A DNA stretch of 64,000 nucleotides from Mytilisepta virgata (GCA_028015205.1 CM051518.1:56530372-56594371), one strand, 5' to 3'. Positions 29,201-44,200 are shown, counted from the stretch's first letter. The notes: a model not told the origin generated them from the letters alone. Translations and numbers: made by a program.

Positions 29201-32200
29201 CGTCCAGGACGAAATGGGATCTCTGGATTACCTGGTCTCCCTGGAGACGATGGATTGCCAGGGATACCAGGTATTCCTGGATTGGGATTTGATGTGACTG
29301 GACCACCTGGCCCACCAGGATTGCCAGGAGAACGGGGTGATGCTGGAGACTATGGTATAGATGGACGTCCTGGCATTCCAGGACCAAAAGGTATTATGCA
29401 GATATATTAGGGATACTAAATCATGATACATAATAATTGTAAATTATATTTCTTTCTGATCAAAATAAATTGATTCAAAAGTTTAAATTAGGACCTAGAA
29501 TAGAATACAGAATGGAAAAGGGGAATGTGCCAAAGAGACAATAACCTGACCATAGAGCACAAAACAGCCCAAGGCCACCAATGGGTCCCAAATGCAGTGA
29601 GAAAACCCCACACCCAGAGGCGGGCCACAGCCAACCCCCAAACAATACCACACACCAGCTCAGTGAAACGTACGGCACACTAAACCCCAAAACACACATA
29701 TGAACCAAAACTCAAAAAACACACAAGACGAACAAAGGCCAGAGGTTTCTGACTTCGGCCATGCTAAAAAATGTGGCCGGGTTAAACATGTTTTGTGAGA
29801 TCTCAACCCTCCCCCTATACCTCTAGCCAATGTGGAACAAACAAACACACAGTGACACACAAACAGCAAAACCCAGTCCAAAAGATATCCGAGTCCGATG
29901 TCAAAAAAGGTAACAGAAGAAACTAAGCAAAATGACAATGATCAATATAAATTAACAAAGGACTACTAGCAGTTACTGACATGCCAGCTCCAGACTTCAA
30001 TTAAACTGATTGAAAGATTATGTCTTTATCATATAGAAAATCAGCCACAATCCTTCCCGTTAGGGGTTTAGTATCAAGCCATCATAAATTATACGAGAAG
30101 AACATAACCCGTATAATGCCAACAACTGGTTTTAGAATAATTTGTTTATTTCCGATGCAAAGACCCTAAGAGTGAATCAATATTAATTCAAAAAAATGCC
30201 ATCTTTTTAATGATTTGACAACAGTATCGTAACTATATCCCATGTGGATAAGTCTGTTTAATTAAACAGTGAATGACGACATTTTTTTGCTTTGTATAGA
30301 ATATTACCATAAAAGATTGGTTGTGAAATACATGAAAATATAAGATGTTTACACATTGATTTATATTTACGAATAATGTTCTTTAAATAATGATAAAATT
30401 TAGTAAAAGTTTTGACCAGTTTGTGATATCGAAATCTCTGGTGTAATAATTTTTCAGTAATACATAAATTTCTTTCGTTAAAATCAAATTCGTTGTTACA
30501 TACTTGAGCGAATCAATTACAGCGACAACCTATTAAGAGGGCTCCTACACCTGAACTAATACTTAAATACATGATCCATTTAGACAATTCACCCAAAATC
30601 TACCCTGAAACTACTGAGTGAAATGAAATTGAATTAATGATATTTATCCTATGACCAAGACTGTAAAACTTTTAACAAATTTTGGCAGAAATGGTATTTA
30701 CATGCAGATGATTCAACATAAAAAATTTGTCCATTGATATGGATCACCAACCAAGTAGCCTTTCATTTACTGCTTTTATTGCTGTTGATTGGCAAATTAA
30801 ATCTAGGTGATCAGCGCAGGCTCCTAGGAACCTCTAGTTTCTTGTCAAATTCAATATAGTTAAATCTGTTGAATACAGATAGCTATTATTTATTGATTGA
30901 TGGTTTTTTTCTTTGATAATCAGCAAAATAAATGACATTTTCCAGTCTAACTGTACCACAAAAAGGCTATCATACTGTGTAGTGTACAATATGGAAAATA
31001 TCGCACTCAGCAGTATTGTAGACTGTGTTGTATACATGTAATCATCTATATGTATAATTATTTGATGGTTAATTAAAAATAAAGCAAATAGTATTCTATT
31101 CGTAATAGTTTTTAAATTTATTTATTTGGTTTTAAGGTTTGAAACTTTTTATTTTTAGGTCCGAAAGGAGACGACTGTGGAATATGTCCAGCTGGATTTC
31201 CAGGACCCAAGGGAGAGCCTGGATTGCCAGGGTTACCAGGTATTGTTACTTTGATCGAATTTATTTATTATTAACATGTATTTTTATGCTCTATGTGCTC
31301 CAAGCTAACATGCAAATTCATTGAAAATATCAGGATAAAGAAATGAATACTTTAAAATGTACAGTATGACTTAAATGATTGTCATGTTCTTGGACAATTA
31401 GAAAGTTTTACTATATATTGGTTGCTATGGTTACATTACTGTATTTTTCTCAAAGGATTTGATGCTTTGGACGGTTTACCTGGATTACCTGGACAGAAAG
31501 GTGAAGAGGGTACTTCTGGAAACCCTGGTTTACCAGGATTAACTGGAGAAAGAGTAAGAAAATTTGAGTTTTAGAGACTTAAAGACTGTAACAGTAATGT
31601 TTACATTTTTTACTTTTTTGATTATAGCAGCACATTTTTGGCCGGGTTGCACAGAGTGCAAATCCGGGTTATAGTATGGTGAATGTCGGGCGGGCGGGCG
31701 GCGGGCGGGCAGGGAAAATGGGTACCTATTTTGTGAAATCAACTCCTCCTACAGTTTTTCACCCACATCCTTGAAACTTCATAGAATGTTTCTATATATA
31801 TTGAAGATGTGCACCTCACTTTATGGAATTATTTCATGAATTATTTCCCATTTTTCCAAACTGTGGAACTTAGTCGTTTTTTATTGACATCTTCAATGGA
31901 GGGTACCTATTTTGTGAAATCAACTCCTACAGTTTTTCACCCACATCCTTGAAACTTCATAGAATGTTTCTATATATATTTAAGATGTGCACCTCAATTT
32001 ATGGAATTATTTCAGGAATTTTTTACCATTTTTCCCAAACTTTGGAACATAGTCGTTTTTTATTGACATCTTCAATAGAGGGTACCTATTTTGTGAAATC
32101 AACTCCTCCTACAGTTTTTCACCCACATGCTTGAAACTTCATAGAATGTTTCTATATATATTGAAGATGTGCACCTCACTTTATGGAATTATTTCAGGAA

Positions 32201-35200
32201 TTATTTCCTATTTTTCCAAACTTTGGAACTTAGTCGTTTTTTATTGACATCTTCATTAGAGGGTACCTATTTTGCCAAATCAACTCCTCCTACAGTTTTT
32301 CACCCGCGTCATTGAAACTTCACAGAATCTTTTAATACATATTGAAGATGTGCACCTCACTTTATGGAATTATTTTAGGAATTATTTCCCATTTTTCCAA
32401 ACAAGTGTTTATCAACATGTAATCAAATCAAATATTGCTTACTTCACCTATTTCTAATTAAATTGATGGCTGCCTCTGTGCTCGTACACCAACATACAAT
32501 GTGTCTGATTTTGTTTATATAAATATTCATGACTGCCAATGTGCAATATGATCTTGTAATGACCTTTGTCACCACTACAGTAAACACCCAGCAACCCGGC
32601 CATTTGTGTCTTTGACCCATTTTTGATTTTTTCACATTTTGAAAGTGTTTAATATTTTATCTTTGTATTGTCTGTCTTTCATCTTTGTGTGTGTATGTTT
32701 TTATTTAAATTATGCCAAAAAAGAAGGTAAAAATGTTGTCTTGTATATTTGAAAAAGTAAGGTAAGATATAAGAAAAATTGCCTGCATGAAAAGTTTTTT
32801 TTTAAGGATTTATTAACTAACATATTTTCAAACCACAACATAATAATATTTAACAAATAGTTCATGACACTGAGGGTCATATGGCAGTATATGGACTGGT
32901 TGGTCCCCCGACAAAAATTATATGGACTGAAGCAAAGCTGAGGTCCATATAATTTTTGGAGGGCGACCAACCGGTCCATATACTGATATTTGACCCGAAG
33001 TGTCATGAACTTTTTGTTGTATTATACTTTTCTGGGATTTAATCAAATTTAATCGATCTCGCCAAAACGAGGCAGTCCATATAATGTACAGCTGGTCCAT
33101 ATAACATTATATGGACCGGCTTAGATAACATAGATAAATAGAGTAGTAAAAATGTAAAAGTATAATATGTGCAAATATTGATAAGACAAAAAAATTTTAG
33201 AAAGATACATCAAATGATCCACTTTTTTTAGAACTTCAAATAAAAATCAGTCGACTTACAATCAACTTTTTTGGCAAAAAAATCATTTGTTTTACTGTAG
33301 TGCGAGTTTTCTGAAGGAAATTTTGAATTATTTTTAAATTACTTTTATCTTTATTTTGGGAAAAGGTCCATTGTTGTCCATTGTCCGTCCTAATCTTTTA
33401 CATTTTAATCTTCTCAGAAATCATGGCTAGTTTGGAACAGATTTTGGTGGAATGTTCCTTTGGAAACCCCTTTTAAAATTTGTATTGGGGTCCAGACCTC
33501 CAACAAATATGGCCACCATTAATAAAAATAGAACAATCAGCAAAAACATATAAAAAAGCTTCTCCTCTGAAGCTACTCAGGCAGTTAAGACTTACTTTGA
33601 AGGAATGGTCCTTAGTAGGTCCACTTTCAAAAGTGTGTCCAGGGTCTGGATCTCATACAAAAATGGCCACTGATACTGAAAAAAAGAAAAATTAGAAAAA
33701 ATATTAAAAAATAATCTCTGAAACTATTTGGGTAATTGAGACTACACTTTGATAGAATGGAACTTAGGTGGGCCCCTTTCAAAATTATGTCATGGGGTCT
33801 TGACCTATGACAAATATGTCTGCTGTTATTATTAAAATAGAAAATTGAGCAAAAAAATAATTACGCATTTCCTCTGAAATAACTTGGGCAGTTGAGACTA
33901 AACTTTAATAGAATGGCCCAATTAGGTTTTCCCCTTTCAAAATGTGCTTGAAGGTCTGATCCTCCAACCAATACGACAGCTGGTACTAAATATAGAAAAA
34001 AATATTTTAAAAAATCTTAGAGCAAATTGTCCTTAGGATTTTCCCTTTCAAAATTGTGTCCAGAGGTCCAACCTTTTGACCAATATGGCCTTCGTTATTA
34101 AAAAAAGATAAATTAGCAAAAGGTATTTCAAAATCTTCCCCTCTTAAACTTCTAGAGCAATTTAAACCAAAGTTTGATGGAATGGTCATTAGGCAGTCCT
34201 CTTTCAAAATTATGTCTTGTTGTCTCGATTGCCATTGTTACTAAAGAAAAGACGAATTTATGTTTCAAAATCTTAATTCTCCTTTGAAACTACTATGGCA
34301 ATTTAGATCAAATCTGGTTGAATGATCCTTATATGGTTTCCTCTTGAATTTTGTCTTAGGGTCAGTACCATAGAGCAATATTGTCACTGCTATTGAAAAA
34401 ACAGCAAAATGTACAGATTTCAGACTTTGTTTTTAATGATGTTGTTTAAATCCCTTTTATCAGATTACATCCGAAGGGCCTTTAGTTTTCTTATTACGAT
34501 TTTTTTTGTTTTGTTCAGAGGTTAAAAATGATTTCCTTCAGTCAATAATTTCATAAAAATGTATTAATTTAGTGCACAATTCATATTCATTTTAAGTAAT
34601 ATACTTTATATAAATAAACTAATATTTTTGTTTTCAGGGACGCCCAGGACCTCCTGGACTAGAAGGTTTCAGAGGACCTAAAGGTATACCTGGAACTTTT
34701 GTAAACCCATTCCCTAACAGATTATTTAAGGGAGATAGCGGTGAACCTGGCAGAATTGGATTACCAGGTATGCTAGGCAGTCCAGGGGAAGCAGGAGAAA
34801 GAGGTGATAGGGGATTACCAGGCTTACCTGGTTTAATAGTAAGTTTGATTCCTGATGTAAATATCACAGAACTTCTAACATTTCCAGACAGATAATCTTG
34901 CCTTTGCCTATAATTTTGTAGCCAAATCTTGCTTGTTTTTTTCACGGTTTATTTTATTCAGTTGTTAAGGAAATTCTGCTTTTGTAATCTGTATTTACCG
35001 ATTACTTTCTCCAATGGTACATTGTTTCCTATAGAGCAGTTTAGCTTTTTTTCCAATTTCCAAATCATCCCAGTTTTATCTGTAAATGATGGGTGATCAT
35101 AATTTTTTTAAGTGTCACATCTGATAGACCAGCAAATATCAGAAGTCAGCTATCAAAATCTCACCTTCTCTGTTACCTATGCGGTATTACTATAGTTAAA

Positions 35201-38200
35201 CTAAGAGTTTTAAGATTAGGAACAGCAATTTAAAAAATGTTGTTATTTTGCTTCAACTTTTGCAAGGTATAATTAGGAGAAAAAATATTGTATTTTATTA
35301 TTTGCCATTTTCTAATTCAGTTTACTGCCTTCAGCATGAACAAAATCTCACCTCCCACTTTATTGATAACTTTGTGACATATAGATGCAATAGTTAACAT
35401 TTTAAATGAATGAATGCTTTAGGGTGATGCTGGCAATAATGGTTATGATGGTTTGGATGGTATACCTGGTTTTCGTGGGGAACCAGGATTCAAGGGTCAA
35501 CCTGGAGAATCAATCCCAGGATTTAATGGGCAAAAAGGACCAAAGGGAATGGATGGTTTTCCTGGTGAGAATGGATTGCCAGGATTTAAAGGTATGTCAT
35601 TAAAATAAAAAGTATAAAAAGTTACAATTTCTGGTTGATCTATAAAAATATATGGATATGGGGTAGACATCGTCAAGAGAATATCACATAAGATTTTATG
35701 CATGGAGAAGGATAGAAATAAGGAGATGTTCTGATGTGGCTTTCAATAAGAATCAATGGCCCCAGCAGAAGAGAAACACTAAATATTCCTAAAAATAATG
35801 GTGTAAAAAATTCAACAATAGTAGATTTAAATCCCAAAATAAACTCAGTATTTTACACTTTTATCGAAGATGACAAGAGACATCGACTGTAAATACAGGG
35901 TCCATGCTTGTAAAAGGCACAATTAAAATTTAGTGGGAGGATTAAACATCTCCGAGTATTCACCTCCTCATAAATTTGGATATAAGATGAACAAAGGCAC
36001 ATTAAGAATAAAAATCAGTCCATATAAGTTCAGTACTGCTATAATCAATACATAAAAGTGAAGAAAAAAACAAAATAGAAAAGTACTATACTTGGAGTGC
36101 TCGTTGTTGACTGACAGCTAGCTCAAATTACCCTCTTGTGCTAGGTAGACATTTAATAATCCTAACTTGCCATCATTTGTGGTATATATCAATTGTCTGG
36201 TATCTTTGATTCTTCTAATTAGTTCGTCTGATCTATAACTCGCATCTAAGGAATGTCTGTGTAGAGTTTTTCTTACTACATTGCAATACAATAATTAGAA
36301 CTTTCAAGTCCAATAATTTTTAAGATTAAAAATTAGCATACCATATTTTCTCATACAGCAAATTATTTATTACAGGATTGAAAGGAGAGCCTTCTAGAAT
36401 TGATTATGGAGGACTTGATAATGTGAAAGGAGCACCTGGTCCACCAGGAGAACTAGGATTAAATGGTTTACCTGGACGTAATGGTCAGAAAGGTATATTT
36501 TATTTTTAGATTTATTAAATGGTTATACCTCATGTTTTTTTTTGGTAAAACATAAGTAGTACATTGGTCTTAGAATGTTTTATTTTGAAAGGTTAAAGAT
36601 TTTTAACCAGATTTTTCAACAAATGATTGTTTATTCACAGGATTGCCACTCAAGGACATTCATGTTAAATTTAACTAAAGTAGATGCGAATTGGATGCCT
36701 TGCTTATATTGATATGTTTGTAGTAAACTTTATTGAAACAAAGATAATTATAGAAAATTTATGAAACATAATGGACTCTTATCTCAAACATCCAGGGGAT
36801 GTGAAGGATAAGGGCTTCAAGGGTTAATAATGAACCTTTTACACTTGCCAGGCCGCACACCTTTCTATACAGTTGAATTATTTTCAATGACCACTGCTTT
36901 TATAAATACTGTGCAATGCCTGATAACAACCTCTTTTTACAGAAGGCCTATCAACCTTAAACAGAATGACAAAAACCAAAATTAAACATTTATTGGAAGG
37001 AAAAAAGGGTGGGAAAAAATACCAAATCAAATACAGTAAAAAACTGTCCTCTTCAGCCCTTGAAGAAAATGGATACCAACATCAATACAGGAAAGCTCTG
37101 ACCATCGTCCACCAGTTCCTCTGGTAACGTCCTTCTATAGTGAAAAAATATTAATGAAGACTATTACAAAAAACTGCATCAGTGAAGTTCACTGAGTTTC
37201 TACCTCTTTGAAATAAATAAAACTTGTGAAAAGTGGATGCTGACAACCAACTTGCAGACTTTAAAATGTCTTTTAAAGATAGGCCAGATTTTTTACCTGC
37301 TGATGTAAAGGCACCTCTATAAGAACATGCCTTGAATTTTGAAACATCAGTGCCAGATTCTGACAAAACTAATTTCAACCATCTAGCTATAATACAAGTA
37401 GAAACATTTTTGAAGGTTTTAAAAGATATAAAACATTTTCTGTCCTTCAGATATAATACTCGAGAGTTCTTACTGGGCAGGTCGCCTCATAATGATACTT
37501 ATGTAATACAATTTCACAATCTGTATGTTTAGGCCTTGTTGTTTTCAACATACTATTTATCTTCAAGACCACTTGCCAAATAATAGATTTTAAATCAATG
37601 GCCACTAGAGTTTGACTTCTTTGAGCAGAAGTCAAGGCAACCAAAGCAACACATTTTAGTGTCAACATATTTAGGGATAAATCATACAACGGACCTTGTG
37701 TTACCAAATATGATAAGCATTTTCCATCACTCCAAGTAAAAATGTATCTACATTTTGGTGGTCTTGTATTGAATATTCCCTTCATGAAGCGTTTTAGTAA
37801 ACAGTGTTTAGAAAAATGCTTATAACCTAATAATGTCAGAGTCTGGCAAATGGCAGCTTTATGAGGGTGTACACAACAATACGATTTGTTTTTATACGAC
37901 CGCAAAATTTTTGCGGTCGTATATTGGTATGACGTTGGCGTCGTCGTCGTCGTCGTCCGTCGTCCGTCGGAGTCTGTAGACATTTGGTTTTCGCACTATA
38001 AATGTAGTATAAGTTAATAGAAATCTACGAAATTTAAACACAAGGTTTATGACCACAAAAGGAAGGTTGGGATTGTTTTTGGGAGTTTTGGTCCCAAAAG
38101 TTTAAGAATTAGGGGCCAAAAAAGGGTCCAATAAGCATTTTTCTTGGTTTTCGCACAATAAGTCTAGTATAAGTAAATAGAAATCTATGAAATTTTAACA

Positions 38201-41200
38201 CAAGGTTTATGATCATTTTTTGGAATTTTGATCCCAACAGTTTAGGAATTAGGGGCTAAAAAAGGGCCCAAATAAGCATTTTTCTTGGTTTTTGCACAAT
38301 AACTGTAGTATAAATAAATAGAAATCTATGATATTAGCTTGGTGGGCTAAGGAAGGTAATCCAAACACATTCCAAACACATTTAAAGTAAAATATTGTGT
38401 ATGATTCAATTATGTATAAAGAAATGTTGATTGTTTTTGGGGTGATTTATAGCTGTCAATTTATTTTTAGAACTTACTATGAATTAATATTAATTTTAGC
38501 CATATGTCATTTTTTATTTTAAGACTTCAATGATGTATTTAAATGTTTAATTATGTTTGCAAACTTCATGATAATTTTGAATAGGGATTATGACATTATC
38601 TTGAGGGAAAGATTTTTTTTTTTGAAAAAGGGAAAGTGGGGGGGGGGGGGGGGGGGGGGGTGTCAAAATTTATGGGGTAAATATTAAATTGGCGGGGGGT
38701 GGGGAAAAATTTTTTCTCATTTCAGATTTGTACGTAGTTTTGTTATTATGGGCCCAGTTTTCAAGTTGGTTCAAATTGGGGTCCAAAATTAAAGATAAAA
38801 AAGGGGTAATTTTTTTTTTTGGGGGGGGGAGGGGTGGGGCATTTATCCACAGCATATTGTATTGCACAAGAAGAAAAAAGTTGAATATAAATTCAAATCA
38901 TATGACCAATTCTAAGTTTTTTGATTTCACTTATTCTGTGTCATAAACCTATTATGTATCAAATATTTCAATAAATTTTCAATTGCACAGTATTGTGTAA
39001 TAGCAAGAAATTGATATGTGTGACCTGTTATCAAAACTTTATTATTAACAAATTCCATTGGAAATTTGGAAAATCTTTAGTTTAATGAAGTTCGTTGGAA
39101 ATTTGGAAATATAAAATTTGCTGATGAAGTTTTTTTGTTTATCTCATCTAAAATGCTTTTAAATTATGTATATTTAAAATTTACCATCCATGACTATGAT
39201 GTCATTTTCTATTTTAATAAATTATGGTGTATTTAAATGGGCTGTTATGGTTGCAAAGTATCAAACGAAAGGGGGGGTGGGGTTTGAAAAAAAATTTAGG
39301 GGGGTGGGTAAATGAGAAATTATGGAGGGGGCAATTTTTTTATCATTTCATATTTCATAAATTAAAAAGGAAATTTCAGATTTCTTTTAGGAAAAAAAGG
39401 GGGGGGGTTACAATAATTTTTTTTTTTTTAAATTTTTTTTTGGGAGGTGTTTATCTCATCTATAATGCCATTTTCAATTGGTTATTTGGGATTTATATAT
39501 AAAATCAAATAATACTGATATGGTTTGAATAGGTAAATTAAAAAATTTTAAGTTCTTACAACACATTAATTCTGTGTCAGAAACATATGCTGTGTCAAAT
39601 ATTTATTCACAATCCAAATTCAATGTTGTATCAAGCTTGAATGATGTGTCCATACTTGCCCCAACTGTTCAGGGTTCGACCTCTGCGGTCGTATCAAGCT
39701 GCGCCCAGCGGAGCATTTTATTATAAAAGAGAGAAGAAAGATAATTTATTATATGTTTCAGAAATGGTGCAATGGAATTAATTTTTTTTGAATTGCACCA
39801 CAGAATCCACTTATGCCAACTGTATTTGTACTGTCGATTAGTTGATAATTTCCAAAATTCGGAAATGATATCTGAAGCTTGTTTTGAAAACCCATTTTCA
39901 AGGCGATGTCTCCTCGCAACACATGCGCACAGAAACATTTTCCTTTTGTTCATGTGGCGTTTTTCGCCTGAATGAACTAGACATATTAGATCTGAGCACT
40001 GCGGCAATTTTAGAGGAAAATCTATTAAAGGTTCTAGCAATTTTGGGTACCAAAATTGTGTAGTCCAAAGAGGTACTATAATTATCGCTTTTCTTACCTG
40101 ATCATCTTCTAGCGTCCTCAAGACTCTGACAATTTGACTGAAAGGAGGAAAAATATATGGAGTAAAATCCAGCCATGAAAATGAAATATCATCAGTGTGA
40201 GAAGCCTCTGCATCTGGAAAACAACTGACATAGTTTTTTTATCAGTTTGTTCAGTATAGAGGCAAATAAATCTATATTAGGACTGAAAATATTGAATACT
40301 TTGTTGAAAAATTTACTCATTTAACTTCCATTCAGAAGTGACTTTAAAAATTGTAGATAAATTATTTGGGTCTGTGTTCAGTTTCCCAGGAATATGTACG
40401 ACAGAAAGAATTTTTTTTTCTTCTATACACCTATTCCATATTGATTTTGTTGTCGAGCCTGCGACTTTAGTCACAGAAAGCTCGACTTAGGTATGGTGAT
40501 CCGGCGGCGGCGTTAACTCACTTCTTAAAAGCTTTATATTTTAGAAGGTGGAAGACCTGGATGCTTTATACTTTGTATATAGATGCCTTATGTTATGAAC
40601 TTTCTGTCTGTCATATGTACATTGTCCTTGACCTCATTTTCATGGTTCAGTGACTACTTGAAAAAAAAGTTAAGATTTTTTGTAATGTTAATTTCTCTCT
40701 TATTATGAGTAATAGGATAACTATATTTGGTATGTGCATACCTAACAAGGTCCTCATTCCCGTCAGACAGTTTTCAATTGACCTCGACCCCATTTCAAGG
40801 ATCAGTGAACAAGGTTAAGTTTTGGTGGTCAAGTCCATATCTCAGATACTATAAGCAATAGGTCAAGTATATTTGGTGTATAGAAGGATTGTAAGGTGTA
40901 CATGTCCAACTGGCAGGTGTCATCTGACCTTGACCTCATTTTCATGGTTCAGTGGTTATAGTTAAGTTTTTGTGTTTTGACCTGTTTTTCGAATACTGTA
41001 TGCAATAGGTCTACTATATTTGGTGTATGGAAGGATTGTAAGGTGTACATGTCCTACTGGCAGGTGTCATCTGACCTTGACCTCATTTTCATGGTTCAGT
41101 GGTTATAGTTAAGTTTTTGTGTTTTGGCCTGTTTTTCGAATACTATATGCAATAGGTCTACTATATTTGGTGTATGGAAGGATTGTTAGGTGTACATGTC

Positions 41201-44200
41201 CAACAGGCAGGTGTCATCTGACCTTGACCTCATTTTCATGGGTCAGTGGTGTGTTTTGGCCTGTTTTTCGAATACTGTATGCAATAGGTCTACTATATTT
41301 GGTGTATGGAAGGATTGTTAGGTGTACATGTCCAACAGGCAGGTGTCATCTGACCTTGACCTCATTTTCATGGGTCAGTAGTGTGTTTTGGCCTGTTTTT
41401 CGAATACTGTATGCAATAGGTCTACTATATTTGGTGTATGGAAGGATTGTAAGGTGTACATGTCCAACTGGCAGGTGTCATCTGACCTTGACCTCATTTT
41501 CATGGTTCAGTGGTTATAGTTAAGTTTTTGTGTTTTGGCCTGTTTTTCGAATACTGTATGCAATATGTGTGATAGCATTTACTTTCATTAGAATTACACG
41601 ACAGGCGAGATATTTTTGTGTGTCAACTCTTGTTAGATCTAACAGAGGACAAATTGGTCCTCCCTAATTATTTATATAAGAAATGCTGACACAAATATGC
41701 ATATTTCCTAAATGACAGCACAGTGCTTTTAAACCAAAATATATTGCTTTTAATTCCAAAAAATTGATGTGTTTTCCTGCTCAAGATCATTCCATCTACC
41801 CTGTGTAGATGTGTTGTTATAGACAACACCCCATCCTGACAACGAAGCATCAGTTTCTAAAAATTGACAAGGAGTGTCTGGTCTAATTTCAACCCCATTT
41901 TCTTTGACAACATTCTCAATCCACCAGATTATTTCATTTTTTCTTTGGTGAGACAGCCTTTGAGTTATAATCATTACTTGATCATTTTAAAGCACTTGCC
42001 TTATCAATATCTAAATATCTGTGATGCAAATGAGTTAAAAGAATAGCATAATATGACTAGGCAATAAACCAATAATTTGAGGTAAATTTCTAATAGTGAC
42101 CTGTTAATTCTTTAGAATTTTATTTGATAGTTTTAAGATTTTTTTTATTTTTAAAAACCTGGAATAACACTGTATCAATAATATACCCAAGGAAAACAAT
42201 TCTCTGACATGGAATAAAATTAGATTTTTTCATATTCATCCTAAATCTTAACGACTCAATAAACTCCTTTACAGTTGGCGTGTTTAACAAAGATTCTTCA
42301 TATTTTCGAGCTTGAAGTAGAGAGTCATCTAAATAGAAAAAAGAGTTTATACCTAAACTCCGTACATGGGAAAAAACAACTTTCATGAGCTTTGTAAAAA
42401 CACCATGTGCAGATGAAATTCCAAATGGAAGACACTGAAAAGCGTGTAATCTGTTTTTCCAGATAAACTTCAAATATTTCATGCAAGAAGAGTGCATTGG
42501 TGTAGAAAAATAAGCATCCACAAGGTCCAATCTTGTTAAGAAATTCCCTTTTTTAATACTTCTTAATATAACATCTGAAGTCTCTTGTTTGAAATGGTGA
42601 TATTCAATAAAATTGTTAAGCTTTTTTAGATTTATTACTGGTTGAAATTTTCCATTTTTCTTACAAACTAAAAATATATCTTTTTCATGGGTTGAAATCT
42701 TAATTGCACCTTTTTGTAAAAGCTCTTGAATTTCTTGATCGATCATTTTAACCTCTTCATTATTAAAATTTCTTTGATTTGGAATCATATTTTGAACTGG
42801 TTTATTTATGCAGTCAGTTTTATATCCTGAAATTGTTTTAATAACCAAGGGTCATGAAAAATTGTTTTCCATTTCTTCATAAAATGATTTAAATTTCCTG
42901 CATTTTTAACAACTTTATTCTTTGCAGGTTTAAGAGATTTTAAACTCACCTTTAAAATCTTTCTTGTTTTGCCAGTTTGATCTGCCTTTTGCAGTGAAAT
43001 TGGTTCTTACTTGACTGCTTAGTCTGGGTGATAAACTTTTCCGACCATAGGGTTGTCTCCCCCTTCCTCTTCTGAAGTTTTTTGAACTTATGTTTTTATT
43101 GATCTTATATACACTGTTAATATCCCGTAGCCGTTTACTGATATCATCCCCAAACAAATTTATTCCAACCTGTTCATGTCTATTACATAATTGTGTATAT
43201 TTCCTCTCAGTATGGTGTCTTAACGACATACGTCTAGATCTTTTGATGGACATTTCAAAGTGAGCAGCTGACCAGAGGGACCAGACCCTTACAATTAACA
43301 TGAATCTTATTTTTATCTACTATGGAAGACACATCTGATTTTTTCCTACAGACATTCTGTACAACTGAAGCAATCGAATCACTGACCTTGTCATCAAATT
43401 TATCATCTTCCTCAAAGATCTGGGGCATTTCAAACTCAAATTCAGAATTATCTGGATCATCTACTTCATCCGAAAAATTATTGAAATTCTCAATCTCGGA
43501 ATTATTATCATTACTGACATTAGGGCCTTCCTCCTGATCAATATCATGCTCGTGATTCACCCGATTCTAATCAGTTTGCCCAGCATCAACCAGATGTTTT
43601 CTAACACTCTCATTTATGTTAGGTTTAGCGGGTCCTGCACGCTTCTCTATATAGCGTTGACAATGTTTGACGAAAGGTCGGCAAATAAAGTTTTAAGAAT
43701 TTCATCTTGTTTCTCTTGTTTAGAATTCTTTTTACGTTTCTTAATAGCGGGAGTCCCACTTGGAGCAGGGGCATTTGATGGACCTGCTATCTGATTGTCT
43801 TGTACAGATTCAGACCTTTTCCTAGATTCTTTAGACTTTATTCCAGGGCTTTTTCTTTTTCCAGGTCCCCTTTGCTCAACTTTACTTGACCTTCATTACT
43901 AATTTCTGGTTGAAGGGTTAGGCTAGAAACAGTATTCTCCTCCATGACAGGTTCCAAAAACCTGGAAAAGGAAAATTCATCCCCAGATGCAAAGAGTTCC
44001 ATTATTTTTTCATCTTTGTCCATGGGACAAATCCTCTGAACTACCACTCAAATTTCGAGCTCTTACATATCTGTAAAACAGAAGTAAACTGAGTCAGTTT
44101 TACTTTACAGAGGAAAAAGATGTTCGCCAGGGAGAAATTATCGTATAATATATGAGTCCGAAATAAATAATGTACAGATTCTGTACAAATATTTAGAAAG

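Noticed and set aside
29475..29938. Two long minus-strand frames, Cys/Leu/Phe-rich
   Set aside because: They lie in a common interspersed repeat and reflect its C-rich composition; no domain is recognised.
41119..41523. 134-codon plus-strand frame with 44-residue repeats
   Set aside because: Explained by 132-bp tandem units (divisible by 3) of a non-coding mobile element.
43546..43794. 82-codon plus-strand frame
   Set aside because: It is opposite the DIRS gag-like region, whose minus-strand reading (Lys/Arg-rich and acidic segments) is the better explanation.
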